A stretch of DNA of 64,000 nucleotides, taken from the NCBI GenBank assembly GCA_015039465.1, contig MU130491.1, positions 176,071-240,070 on the forward strand, given 5' to 3'. The stretch is from Phlegmacium glaucopus (lineage: Eukaryota; Basidiomycota; Agaricomycetes; Agaricales; Cortinariaceae). The position numbers and the translations under genes were made by a program. Below the pieces are notes generated by a model, which was not told where the DNA came from, did not search any database, and saw only the letters and a program-made list of their open reading frames with translations. This document shows, in pieces, positions 24,603-35,960 of this stretch (the stretch's first letter is position 1; each line of letters opens with the position of its first letter).

Positions 24603-25084
24603 ACTTTTTGGCATAAAAGTATGTACCGATGTTGTACCGGTGTTGTTATTGCGCTCGGAGTTGAAGCAATCATGTATGATCTTTATTCAACCTTATGGTG
24701 GTTGCAGAATCAATGTGTTTTTTTACACTCATCTCATCCAGCATCTAAAGTTGAACGCCTCAGCACTCGCTGGGCCGGTGTGACAAAGTGTGACAAAAGT
24801 GACTTTGTCAGTACTCAGTACTCAGGCTCAGTGCTCAACCCCAGTGAGAACGGGCTCTGAGGTTTTCTGAGTGTTGTGGAAAGGATCTGGGATTTTCCGG
24901 CTGCAGCTGAGCTGGACTGGTTTGGTCTGAGCTCATTCTGAATTGCAGTATTGAGTCGTCATCACACTTCTCGATTTGTAGCCTCATGCAGCAGAACAAA
25001 AATATTTGCGGCCTTCTAAGGCCTTTCTTTTTTTGACCACTCGCTCACCGGTAGGTTTTGTATTTTCGATGCTCTCAAAACGTG
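24603..25084. other. Intergenic with shared F-box 3' flank
   Basis: The first ~150 bp (ACTTTTTGGC, then ATGTATGATCTTTATTCAA) are conserved after the other F-box copies. 24770-24840 has TCAGTACTCAG repeats. No gene seen. Confidence 0.5.
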
Positions 25085-26231
25085 ATGAAGATTCGAAAAC
25101 TCCCCAAGTTGACCTGGAACGGATTGAGCTGTCCAATCACTCCTTTCCTTCCTTCCACCACGATCCCCTCTCCATCCGTGATTTCGACCTTCCCCAGCTT
25201 TTTGGCGTCTCCGATTTTAAGAACACACAGACTGAATATCCCTCGTGTTTCTATCTCCGATGATCCTAGTACCCTGAAGACAAGTGGGTTATCGCGTCCT
25301 GAGGCTTTCCTTAGGCCACCGTCACCACCATACTCAGCATTTGCAAGAAACCCGTCAAGTCTGTGTATGGTAACACCAACAATGCATTGCAATGCGCAAC
25401 TTTACTAGGTGTCAAGTCACGGTGCGTCCATTGTCTTTCCTCCGATGGTTTTTTGAGTTCTAATCTGGTATCGCTTGTTTTGAGCCCGTAGGGTGTATTG
25501 GGCATATAGACTAGCCTTTCCTCGTGGAACGAGCCTGTCGAAGCTGCATCGACACATGAAATGCTGCCCAAGGTAAGTATATGCGCATTATCTTTGATAT
25601 TCTGATTCCCAGGCTTGTTCTTGGTTCTAGCACATAGTATCAACCTCGGCGAGGCACAGACCGAACGGAATCGTCACGAACAATTTACACGACCTCTGGC
25701 TAATTCGTTGTTCCGGTGAAATAGATCGACCCTTTGTAAGTATTTTGAGTATTTTTTTCCCACAAAACAGATCGTTTCCTCTATTTTAGACAAATTTTAG
25801 TCGTCCCGCGTCCCTCAGAGGAAGCTCTAATCGTTGAACGAACACCAATAGCACCAGCGCTAGCTCCTAAAAAATCTTCTAAAAGTGACGACAACGAGCT
25901 TTCCATTGGAAAGGGTTTGAGTGCGCGGTATGTCTACTCGCATTACCTTCTCGTTCCCTATTTGATTCATTTATCATAGCGGCTTGTATGCGGAGGAGTA
26001 CAAGAAATCCCACCCCCACGTTACGACAGGACAATACCGGGTTCTCTGGGACAACATTGACGAAGCAACACGCAAGGTATTTTGATGTTTTCTTCTTTAT
26101 TTGTTCGCATAATTTGTAACGTTCTCCAGGAATTTGAACAGCTGAGGAAAGCCGAGAGGAAGGCCGGGAAATCTCTCGTCACTGCGACGCAGGCAGGGGA
26201 TGTGGCGGATCCATGTTTTTTTGCCTTCTAG
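25085..26231 (+). CDS. Hypothetical multi-exon gene, unrecognised
   Basis: A possible first exon begins at ATG 25085 (MKIRKLPKLTWNG, Ser/Pro-rich). Splice signals suggest exons near 25492-25571 and 25626-25735. The best-supported 3' part is three exons: from ~25792 (VVPRPSEEALIVERTPIAPA, then Lys/Ser/Asp-rich), 25981-26078 (GLYAEEYKKSHPHVTTGQYR, VLWDNIDEATRK) and 26130-26231 (EFEQLRKAERKAGKS, ending PCFFAF and stop). The 5' exon joins are uncertain, so it may be a gene or a decaying one. No domain recognised. Confidence 0.4.
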
Positions 26232-26770
26232 GTGCGTTCCCATACTCTAGTACTATTCTCATTGCGTACTAAGTCGTTCGCAGACTTCATATATTTCCTC
26301 GAAACCAGCTTCAAATGACTTGAACGACAACTAACAATTGTACATTATGCTAGAAGGATGTGAGCCGCTCAGATACTCAGATAACCGCAGACTCCCTCTG
26401 TAGAACCCAGAAATTTCTGTAGTATTCGGTAGAAATAAAGTTTTATTTAATTTGAACACGCTCCGAAGGAATCAGATGAAATCTGTAGAGTACCGACTAC
26501 TTCAGACTACCTCTGCCCCTCTCTGAGAGTTTCAAAATGTTCGAGAATGGGGGCACCGTGTTCATTTCAGACAGGTGGCAAATCTAGGTCGTCAGCCGTC
26601 CTTATCCGGTCTGAACTGTCCTCATCTGCCCCACCGCTCTCCTCCGTTCTCCTCAGAAATATTACTGTTAACCTCCGCCTCCCTCCGATCCCGTTCTCAC
26701 TGGGGCTCAACGCTCAACGCTCAACATTCAGCGTTCAACTCCTAACGTTCAACGTTAAAAATTCAGTTGT
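26232..26770. other. Intergenic, ends in TCAACGYT repeat
   Basis: No coding signal. 26705-26755 is a run of CTCAACGCT/TCAACGTT words, the same motif as upstream of the NACHT gene but in opposite orientation, marking the start of the duplicated NACHT promoter segment. Confidence 0.6.
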
Positions 26771-26774
26771 TATT

Positions 26775-27105
26775 TTCCATTGTTAAGTTTGTAATAATCC
26801 GATCCACAACTATTATTCGACACGGGAACCTATCGCGCTGCATCATATATCGCTACTTCTCCAGTCAACTTTCGAAGAACCTTCCATTTTACAAGTTTAC
26901 TCTGAGCGCTAGTCTGCTTTCGCAAGCGAAGTTTGGCTCATGTCAATACCATCCAACATCATCAGCAATTCTTTACTTACGAGGGCTACTTTCCATGCAG
27001 TACAAGGAGGCTTGCACACTCATTCGTACTTCACTGTCGAAGGGCGAAAAGGTGAGTACCCATGACATTGAGTCTAGTACTCTCAGTACTCGCGATTGGA
27101 TGAGT
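26775..27105 (+). pseudogene. Duplicated NACHT promoter and first exon, copy 1
   Basis: Inverted copy of 17250-17560. ATG 26940 to donor 27052 is exactly 112 nt, the length of NACHT exon 1, and reads MSIPSNIISNSLLTRATFHA then VQGG and VEGRKG. It is followed by GTGAGTACCCATGACATTGA as in NACHT intron 1; similarity then stops (~27098). No NACHT domain follows. Two missense differences (Thr/Ile, Gly/Arg) but no stop. Confidence 0.8.
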
Positions 27106-28411
27106 CATTTTTTGATTTTGCATCGGACATCAGGCAAAGCCCAACGAGAAATTTACGACGCATTTGCAGGGCGTCGTATAAAAGAAAAGTACCTTGATGT
27201 CCAAGTTGAATCGGCGTCCATGCTTGCACCTGCTCTGGAGCGCTGGATCACGATTTTTTCAATAATCGTCCGAGTTGAATCGCCTCTGGAGGCCATGTAA
27301 TTCGCGCTGAATATAGCATAACGTTGATTACTAGCCCTATATCGACGGCTCGGAGTGAAACACTGGCATCATCGGGGTATGTCAACCACAAATACTAGGA
27401 CGAGATTGCTATCGCGGGTCAATCATCGCCATGCTGGTAGCAGAAATCACATCACTTCCTTGATCGACCTAGATACACATCTATGGCCACTCATGACACA
27501 GCCGTTTGAAGCCGTCAAGTTTATGCATGAATGTTGCCCATATAGATCCCGAACCCCCCAACACGCCACACTCCGATGGGATTAGAATGTCGTTCTAGTC
27601 CCTTCGGAGTATGCCGCCTCACCATCGTCGACTTCGGGGTATCTGTCTGGGTGGGGAATAATATATTGCAATGCAGACAGATCTTCGGGATGATATTCGG
27701 ACGATGAGTGCTGGCATTATGTCAGAGGAAGCTGCTCTGGGAGCGGACAGCGACAAGGATGTGGATGTGGGTGGGCCCTCTCGTCTGCTGTCTTCCATTC
27801 AACTTAGATTGCAGGCGAATATGGAAAATTCACAATTTCTGTGCGTAACTTTGTCGTTATGAGAGCCTAAATCTTAGATAGGGAGTATCAGAAGAAATCA
27901 CTTAGCCTTGCTCGCCACGAAGTTTCTACTGTGGACATAGCAATGTAGGAGGCCTTTCTGCAGAGGCTCATCGATGTGTCAATGAGGTAACCCTTTCTAC
28001 TGTAGGATCCCGTGAATGGGCGCCAATATGAACAAAAATATAGACTATGGCAGCTGCCTAGTGGAATATCGGACAGAGACAAAATCAAATAGCTTGGTGA
28101 TGGTGTGATTCTGTATGATGTTCAGGCGAAATCGTCAATATATGAATCCAATACCATCCCCATCGTCAAAGAAAAATCATGCCGCTCATGTCAAGGTCAG
28201 CGCACTTGCATGAGACACCGCTGTCTGGTTGACTACGGTGAATCATTTCAACGAGTAGGTCTGGTTGACTACGGTGAATCATTTCAACGAGTAGGTCAAT
28301 GGAGATGCATTTGGTGAATTTCGGCTCAATAAACCTCTGTGAGTTTTAGTTCCGCCAAAGATTTCAGCCACACGCTACAAATGAACCATAACATTACACT
28401 ACCACCAGCCA
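27098..28411. repeat. Intergenic segment duplicated with the F-box genes
   Basis: 27098-27640 is nearly identical to 30703-31245 (same GKAQREIYDAFAGRR-encoding stretch and same stop after VESPLEAM). 28190-28411 matches 31270-31466. The intervening 27660-28190 is missing from the second copy. A 37-bp unit (GGTTGACTACGGTGAATCAT...) is tandemly doubled at 28222-28295 but single at 31305-31341. Open frames here cross the former NACHT intron and are probably not real proteins. Confidence 0.7.
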
Positions 28412-29649
28412 ATGAGACATTTGACCGAAATTATGTCTACCAGCACAGATCTCAAATGTTTCCCCCCTGAAATATGTTCTCTCATATGTCAGGACCCAAT
28501 TTTCGAACGACGCGACTTAAAATCCATTTGCTTCATTTCACATAACTTTCGAAGAGAGGCCCAAAGGCTACTTTCCTTTCGCTTTCCATGTCTTCAAGGT
28601 GCCAGCCGCGTCAGAGCCTGGTGCCTATCTCTCAAACGCAGACCTCATCTTGCACCAGGCATTGAGGGTCTCGTTTTACTCCTGCCACAACAAATAGCCT
28701 TCCACCCAGACGACTTTGCACGTCTTATACAGGCGTTGAGGATGTGTATAAACTTGAAGGAATTGTCGGTGCTTTCTCAAAATCGTAGACGTGGATTACA
28801 AGACTATTCGACATCGGTGTATATGCTGGACAATCTTCCGTTCAAGTTGACCAAATTTGTCAACAACTATTTCATTCAAGACGATGTATTGAAAAAATTT
28901 CTCAATTCTCAGAGGACCTTACAAACGCTGCAATTGCATTCGGGTGAAGCATTCTCTCACAGCGATGTGGCTCTCCCTTGCCTGAAAACGTTGGCTTGCG
29001 CGACGCAATTTTTCGATCAGGGTTGGTCACCGTTCGGAATCCAACCCCGACAGGTCGAAAGGTTACGGCTTGATTTTGAAAATTTGGAGGCTGACGTTTA
29101 CGAAACGACCATATTGCATTCCACCTTCCTATTCCAGTTACCTTACAAATTTTTGAAGAGCGTGGCCATATTTCTAAAGCGAAAACCGGATAGAAGACAG
29201 TCCCATTTTTCAGAAGTCATGCTTTTCTTTGCGAGAAAGATGCCAGACATCAAGCATCTCCAGATCCACCAATTTCTATCCATGGTACGTCCCTAAATAT
29301 CAAGCAGTCATCCGAGCGACCAGGTTATTTACTATGTAATGGAATTTAGCCCGAGAGCCGTCTGCTGCCCTTTGATATCAAGTGTCATTTTCCGCATATC
29401 GAAACACTGGTTCTTCATTTCCCTCCACTTCTTGATGATCCCAACCTCTGTGCCTATGTTATGTTGCGAACTTCAAAAGGTCGACACAAAGTTGCAAAGG
29501 AAATAATGAAAACATTACAAACACTAACGCGCCTGGTTTTTGTCGATCATGAATGCGACTACGAATTCCGAAGGGACCTGACGACCGACATTATAACCGG
29601 GGAAGAATTGATTGCCCTGGATGAACAGGAATGGGCTTTGGTAAACTAG
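28412..29649 (+). CDS. F-box-like protein, copy 2, 390 aa
   Basis: Exons 28412-29284 and 29350-29649 join in phase 0 across a 65-nt intron (GTACGT...TTTAG); 1173 nt with stop. The second ATG at 28433 (MSTSTDLKCF) is an alternative start. Residues ~14-45 (FPPEICSLICQDPIF, DLKSICFISHNFRREAQRLL) resemble a fungal F-box, followed by a Leu-rich region such as GLVLLLPQQIAF and LIQALRMCINLKELSVL with irregular LRR-like spacing. F-box proteins choose substrates for SCF ubiquitin ligases; the substrate here is unknown. It is close to copies 1, 3 and 4, with the same intron position and flanks. Confidence 0.75.
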
Positions 29650-30360
29650 GCTTTTTGGCACAAAAGTATGTACCGATGTTGTACGTTATTGTTCTCGGAG
29701 GTGAAGCAATAATTTGTTCGGTTCTGAGAAAACGAGTGTATTGGTTAACGTAGAGGAGGGGGAAAAAGGAACTGAATACAAGTGAGAGCGTGCGTAGACT
29801 ATATACAGCGAGTGACAACAGCCACAAACAAATGACATAACCTCAAAATGCCTGGTTTAGAATGTAAATGTTTAATGAATAGAAAGATTATTTGGAGTCT
29901 TTCATGCTGAAGTTATAACTAATGATCTTTATATTGGTTTATTACCTGTTAAAACTAAGTACTCAGTACTCAACGTTCAAAGTTCAACTCCTACAGCTAT
30001 TTGCGAAATGGTAGACGTTTTGAAAAATTTCTTACGTGCGTCTTTGTTTGTATAAATACCCATATTTAGGCAGAATTGATGCGCATGATGTTAGAGGAGT
30101 TGAAAGCAGTGGAGCGGCTGCGCTATTCACATCTAGTACAGGCTCCTTGTCACAAACAGGGTCAACAATCAATATATTGCGATGACATAGTGAATTTCAC
30201 GCGAGGTGGGGGAAAGTGGAGCAATGAGGATTGATATTGATATTGAGGCCTTATTGAGGCACGGTTTGTTTGTACTATACTATATCTGGTAGACGGAAGA
30301 AATTTTTTGGAAATTTTCTTGAAATTTTCCGAAACGTCTACCATTTCGCAAGTAGCTGTA
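29650..30360. other. Intergenic region
   Basis: Begins with the conserved F-box 3' flank. 29950-30000 has AGTACTCAGTACTCAACGTTC words. 30290-30345 holds a complementary pair around GGAAATTTTC. No supported gene. Confidence 0.5.
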
Positions 30361-30710
30361 ACGTTCAATGTTCAACTTTCCATCGTCAAGCCTGTAACAA
30401 TCCGATCCACAACTGTTATTTGACACAGGAACCTATCGCGCTGCATCATATATCGCTACTTCTTCTCCAGTCAACTTTCGAAGAACCTTCCATTTTACAA
30501 GTTTACTCTGAGCGCTGGTCTGCTTTTGCAATGAGATTTGGCTCATGTCGATACCATCCAACACCATCAGCAATCCTTTACTTACGGGGGCTACTTTCCA
30601 TGCAGTACAAGGAGGCTTGCACACTCGCTCGTACTTCACTGTCGAAGGGCGAAAAGGTGAGTACCCATGACATTAAGTTTAGTACTCTAAGTACTCACGA
30701 TTGGATGAGT
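30361..30710 (+). pseudogene. Duplicated NACHT promoter and first exon, copy 2
   Basis: ATG 30545 to donor 30657 is again exactly 112 nt, reads MSIPSNTISNPLLTGATFHA and ends VEGRKG followed by GTGAGTACCCATGACATT. Upstream 30420-30545 matches the NACHT 5' region in inverse orientation. Period to copy 1 is 3605 bp, so it was duplicated with the F-box unit. Confidence 0.8.
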
Positions 30711-31466
30711 CATTTTTTGATTTTGCATCGGACATCAGGCAAAGCCCAACGAGAAATTTACGACGCATTTGCAGGGCGTCGTATAAAAGAAAAGTACCTT
30801 GATGTCCAAGTTGAATCGGCGTCCATGCTTGCACCTGCTCTGGAGCACTGGATCACGATTTTTTCAATAATCGTCCGAGTTGAATCGCCTCTGGAGGCCA
30901 TGTAATTCGCGCTGAATATAGCATAACGTTGATTACTAGCCCTATATCGACGGCTCGGAGTGAAACACTGGCATCATCGGGGTATGTCAACCACAAATAC
31001 TAGGACGAGATTGCTATCGCGGGTCAATCATCGCCAGCCGGGTAGCAGAAATCACATCACTTCCTTGATCGACCTAGATACACATCTATGGCCACTCATG
31101 ACACAGCCGTTTGAAGCCGTCAAGTTTATGCATGAATGTTGCCCATATAGATCCCGAACCCCCCAACACGCCACACTCCGATGGGATTAGAATGTCGTTC
31201 TAGTCCCTTCGGAGTATGCCGCCTCACCATCCTCGACTTCGGGGTATCTGTCTGGGTAAGGAATAATATTGCAATGTCAACGCACTTGCATGAGACACCG
31301 CTGTCTGGTTGACTACGGTGAATCATTTCAACGAGTAGGTCAGTGGAGATGCATTTGGTGAATTTCGGCTCAATAAACCTCTGTGAGTTGTTACCGTGAA
31401 CAGTTTCGCCAAAGATTTCAGCCACACGCTACAAATGAACCATAACATTACATTACCACCCAGCCC

Positions 31467-32686
31467 ATGAGACATCTGATCGAAATTATGTCTACCAGCA
31501 CAGATCTCAAGTGTTTCCCCCCTGAAATATGTTCTCTCATATGTCAGGACCCAATTTTCGAACGACGCGACTTAAACTCCATTTGCTTCATTTCACATAA
31601 CTTTCGAAGAGAGGCCCAAAGGCTACTTTCCTTTCGCTTTCCATGTCTTCGAGGTGCCGGCCGCATCAGAGCCTGGTGCCTATCTCTCAAACGCAGACCT
31701 CATCTTGCACCAGGCATTGAGGGTCTCGTTTTACTCCTGCCACAACAAATAGCCTTCCATCCAGACGACTTTGCACGTCTTATACAGGCGTTGAGGACGT
31801 GTATAAACTTGAAGGAATTGTTGGTGCTTTCTCAAAGTCGTAGACCCGGATTACAAGACTATTCGACATCGGTGTATATGCTGGACAATCTTCCGTTCAA
31901 GTTGACCAAATTTGTCAACGACTATTTCATTCAAGACGATGTATTGAAAAATTTTCTCAATTCTCAGACGACCTTACAAACGCTGCAATTGCATTCGGGT
32001 GAAGCATTCTCTCACAGCGATATGTTTCTCCCTTGCCTGAAAACGTTGGCTTGCGCTACGCAATTTTTTTATCAGAGTTTGTCACCATTCGGAATCCAAG
32101 CCCAACAGGTCGAAAGGTTACGGCTTGATTTTGAAAATTCGGAGGCTGACGTTTACGAAACGACCATGTTGCATCGCGCCTTCCTATTCCAGTTACCTTA
32201 CAAATTTTTGAAGAGCGTGGCCATATTTCTAAAGCGAAAACCGGATAGAAGACAGTCCCATTTCCTTGCAGAAGAGATGCCATATATCAAGCATCTCCAG
32301 ATCCACCAATTTCTATCCATGGTACGTCCCTAAATATCAAGCAGTCATCCGAGCAACCAGGTTATTTACTATGTAATGGAATTTAGCCCGAGAGCCGTCT
32401 GGTGCCCTTTGATATCAAGTATCATTTTCCGCGTATCGAAACACTGGTTCTTCATTTCCCTCCACTTCTTGATAATCCCAACCTCTGTGCCTATGTTATG
32501 TTGCGAACATCAAAAGGTCGACACAAAGTTGCAAAGGAAATAATGAAAATATTACGTACACTAACGCGACTGGTTTTTGTCGTTCATGAATGCGACTACG
32601 AATTCAGAAGAGGCTTGAAGTCTGGTATTATAACTAGGGAAAATTTGATTACCCTGGATGAACAGGAATGGGCTTTGGTAAACTAG
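31467..32686 (+). CDS. F-box-like protein, copy 3, 384 aa
   Basis: Exons 31467-32321 and 32387-32686 join in phase 0 (1155 nt with stop). Same architecture and intron site as copy 2. A six-codon in-frame deletion removes part of SEVMLFFARKM before the exon end (reads SHFLAEEMPYIKHLQ). Substitutions cluster in the Leu-rich part (ILHSTF to MLHRAF, and around FFYQSLSPFGIQAQQ), compatible with diversification of a recognition surface, though this was not tested. 5' and 3' flanks are shared with copy 2. Confidence 0.75.
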
Positions 32687-32999
32687 ACTTTTTGGTGCTA
32701 AAGTACCGATGTGGTTATTGTACTCGGAGTCAAAGTATTCATGTATGATCTTTATTCAACCTTGTGGAGGTTGCAGAGTGAATGTGCTCTTTTGTGTGAA
32801 ATTGGTTACACTCGCTATGGTACTTCATAGTCCAGCACCCGCCGTTTGCTGTGCAGGACCGCTGTGACGAAAGTGTGACAACGTACTTCGTAGTGGCTGC
32901 CTTAGACCTGTCACATCACATATATCGATCGAGAGACTACCTTACACCACATGCTACGAACCAACCTTTAAAAACCAATAAAATTGTCAGCAGCCAGAC

Positions 33000-34240
33000 A
33001 TGCGACTGAAAGTTCAAATCATGTCTACCAGCACAGATCTCAAATGTTTCCCCCCTGAAATATGTTCTCTCATATGTCAAGACCCAATTCTCAAACGACG
33101 CGACTTGAACTCCATTTGCTTCATTTCACATAACTTTCGAAGAGAGGCCCAAAGGCTACTTTCCTTTCGCTTTCCATGTCTCCGAGGTGCTGGCCGCATC
33201 AAATCCTGGTGCCTATCTCTCAAACGCAGACCTCATCTTGCATCAGGCGTTGAGGATCTCGTTTTGCTCCTGCCACAAGAAGTAGCCTTCCACGCAGACG
33301 ACATGACGCATCTTATACAGGCGTTGAAGATGTGTATGAACTTGAAGGAACTGTCAGTGCTCTCTCAAAATCGTAGATGTGGATTACAAGACCATTCGAC
33401 ATCGGTGTATATGCTGGACAATCTTCCGTTCAAGTTGACCAAATTTGTCAACGACTATTTCATTCAAAACGATGAATTGGCACAATTTCTCGATTCTCAG
33501 ACGACCTTACAAACGCTGCAATTGCATTCGGGAGAAACATCCTCTCACCTTGCTATATATCTTCCTTGCCTGAAAACATTAGCTTGCGCTGCGCAATTTA
33601 TTGATAGGAGTTGGTCACCGATGGGAAACCCGCTCGAAAGGTTACGGCTTGATTTTGAAAGGTCGAGGGAGGTTTCTGAAAGGGCCATTCTGGATTCCGC
33701 CTTTGACTTCCACCCATCTTACACAAAATTGACGAGCTTGGCCTTATTTCTAAAGCGAAAACCGGGTAGAAGGCATTCTCATTTTTTAGAAGTCATGTAT
33801 TTCATTGCAGAAGAGATGCCACAAATCAAGCATCTCCAGATCCACCAATTTCTATCCATGGTACGTCTCTAAATTTCAAGCAGTCATCCGAGCGACCGGG
33901 TTATTTACTATGTAATGAAATTTAGCCCGAGAGCCGTCTGCTGCCCTTTTCTTCCAGGTGTCATTTTGAGCACATCGAAACACTGGTCCTTCGTTTCCCT
34001 CCACTTCCTGATGATCCCAACCTCTGCGCCTATATTATATTACGAACTTCAAAAGGTCGACGCAAAGTTGCAGAGAAAATAATGAACGCATTCAAAACAT
34101 TAACGCGACTGGTTTTTGTCGATCATGAATGCGACTACGATTTCCGGAGGGACTTGAAGTCTGGTATTGTAACTAGGGAAGCATTGATTACCCTGGATGA
34201 ACAGGAATGGGCTTTGGTAAACTCGACTTTTTGGTGCTAA
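33000..34240 (+). CDS. F-box-like protein, copy 4, 391 aa, extended C-terminus
   Basis: Exons 33000-33860 and 33926-34240 join in phase 0 (1176 nt with stop). The most diverged copy: N-terminus MRLKVQIMSTSTDLK, and the region after DFERSREVSERAI differs strongly from the other copies. The stop codon TAG used by copies 1-3 after WALVN is TCG here, adding STFWC before TAA. It starts on its own 5' flank rather than the CCACACGCTAC leader of the others. Confidence 0.75.
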
Positions 34241-35960
34241 AGTACCGATGTGGTTATTGTGCTCGGAGTCGAAGCAATCATGTATGATCTTTATTCAAAC
34301 CTTAAGGAGGTTGCAAAATGAATGTGCTCTTTTGTGTGAAAGATATCGGTTACACTCACTCTCATCCAGTATCTCGAGTTGGATCTGAAAGGCCTCAGCA
34401 CTCGTTGTTTGCTGTGGATCCCATGATGCGATTCTCTTTTAAGAGACACCAAGAGTGGCTTCAATGTGCAGCATCGTGGACTCTGCTAAATAATCGGGAG
34501 ACCCCTGAATAGGGTCGAGCACAAATTCTCTCGCCTCTACCTCTAGCAAAAGAGATTTATCCTCTGGTGCTTATTGTACAAAACAGTTTGTGGAACCAAT
34601 GCAGCAAACCCTTCTCAAACCATCATCTATGTGCTAATGAGACGAAATATCGAGAGGGAAGTTGCAGGGGAGGGTGAGCCACAAAGGTGAGCTATAAGAC
34701 ATTTCACTATATTACAGTCATAAATATCTCAGAGATTCTGGTGCGGTGGATCGCCACGCTGTCCCCGTTCAAAATTTCATGGGGAACTTGTATCACGTCG
34801 ACTCTATTGAACGACCGACAAAGTGGTACGACAGTCCACTTCTATTGTCTATCAAGAGGACAAGAGTAAGTGACCCCCGAAGTGAATTGTTTTTCGGCCA
34901 CTTAAAATCACTGCTACTTACTCTCAAGTATTGTAACTTCTCTCAGTTCAAAAGTTATATTCGAAACAAGTAATGATTGGTCCATCAATATCGAACACTC
35001 GTAAAACAAACCAGTGCAGGTATCATATGAACGTTAAATTGTACATTTGTAAATCCTGATTATGGCGATCAGCACTTGCATTCACCGGGCTTGCAAGCGC
35101 AGCTGAGTAGATCGTCATTGGTTTAGGCCTTATCAAGAGCATGGGCAAGAAAACACACCTCTCTCCACAATTGCATGACGAACTGCCGCAATTAGCTCGG
35201 GACACGGGAGTTCCAGTCCTATCGCAATCAAAGTTAATGAATAGAATGATTACAGTAAGATCCATTGAGATCGCTTACGTGGAGCACGCGCAATTGGGGT
35301 ATTGGCATTCAGTTTCAGAGCAGGCCTTCTATCATCAGATCAATCGTGAGCGTTGAAAACGTTGAAGATGAATGATGTGAGGACTCACAGTAGACATGAT
35401 GACAGATATCGATTGAGGCGAAATTCAAGGTGTTGTTGTGGTTCGTATCTGAGAGATGGGATCATGATGAGCTGAGAAGGGTCTCTTTAAATAATAGAGT
35501 TGTCTATTATTTGGTAAATTCGGAGGGACGATCCGATTCTGAAGCCAAGCAAACGGCCAGATGATCGATGAATCAATAGTGCTGAGCAGGACATCGGAGA
35601 CGCCACCTGGTTGATTACATGTAATGCAGGCCGAACGAAGCCGACGGGCTACACATGCTCCATTGACTACAGTTTTGGTTAATTATTTCAACAGAAGGTT
35701 GCCTATAAAGTTTGAATTTTATTTCCTAATATATGGTGCTGCCAGTGCTAAGGTATAGCCGTTCAAGATAACTTTTGATCCGTGTGTCACTGTGTCACAT
35801 GCTATGACCTGCGGAATTCCAATTATTAGTATCAGTATTACTCATCAATGCCGTGCCATGACACACGAACGCGTGTAATTCTCGCAGCAACATGCTTTAT
35901 TAGCGGTTAACAGCATCCCATTAACCATTCACCTTTCTTTATTCCCGATTCCTGCCATAA
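34241..35960. other. Long intergenic region
   Basis: 34241-34310 is the shared F-box 3' flank. 34318-35356 holds several short open frames without domain features; 35141-35353 (MGKKTHLSPQLHDELPQLAR...) is the longest tidy one but has no supporting context. 35380-35960 shows no coding signal and should contain the promoter of the downstream lipase gene. Confidence 0.4.

Noticed and set aside
30270..30905. 211-codon plus-strand open frame
   Set aside because: It reads through the duplicated NACHT exon 1 in another frame and across the former intron; the NACHT reading with its donor is the better explanation.
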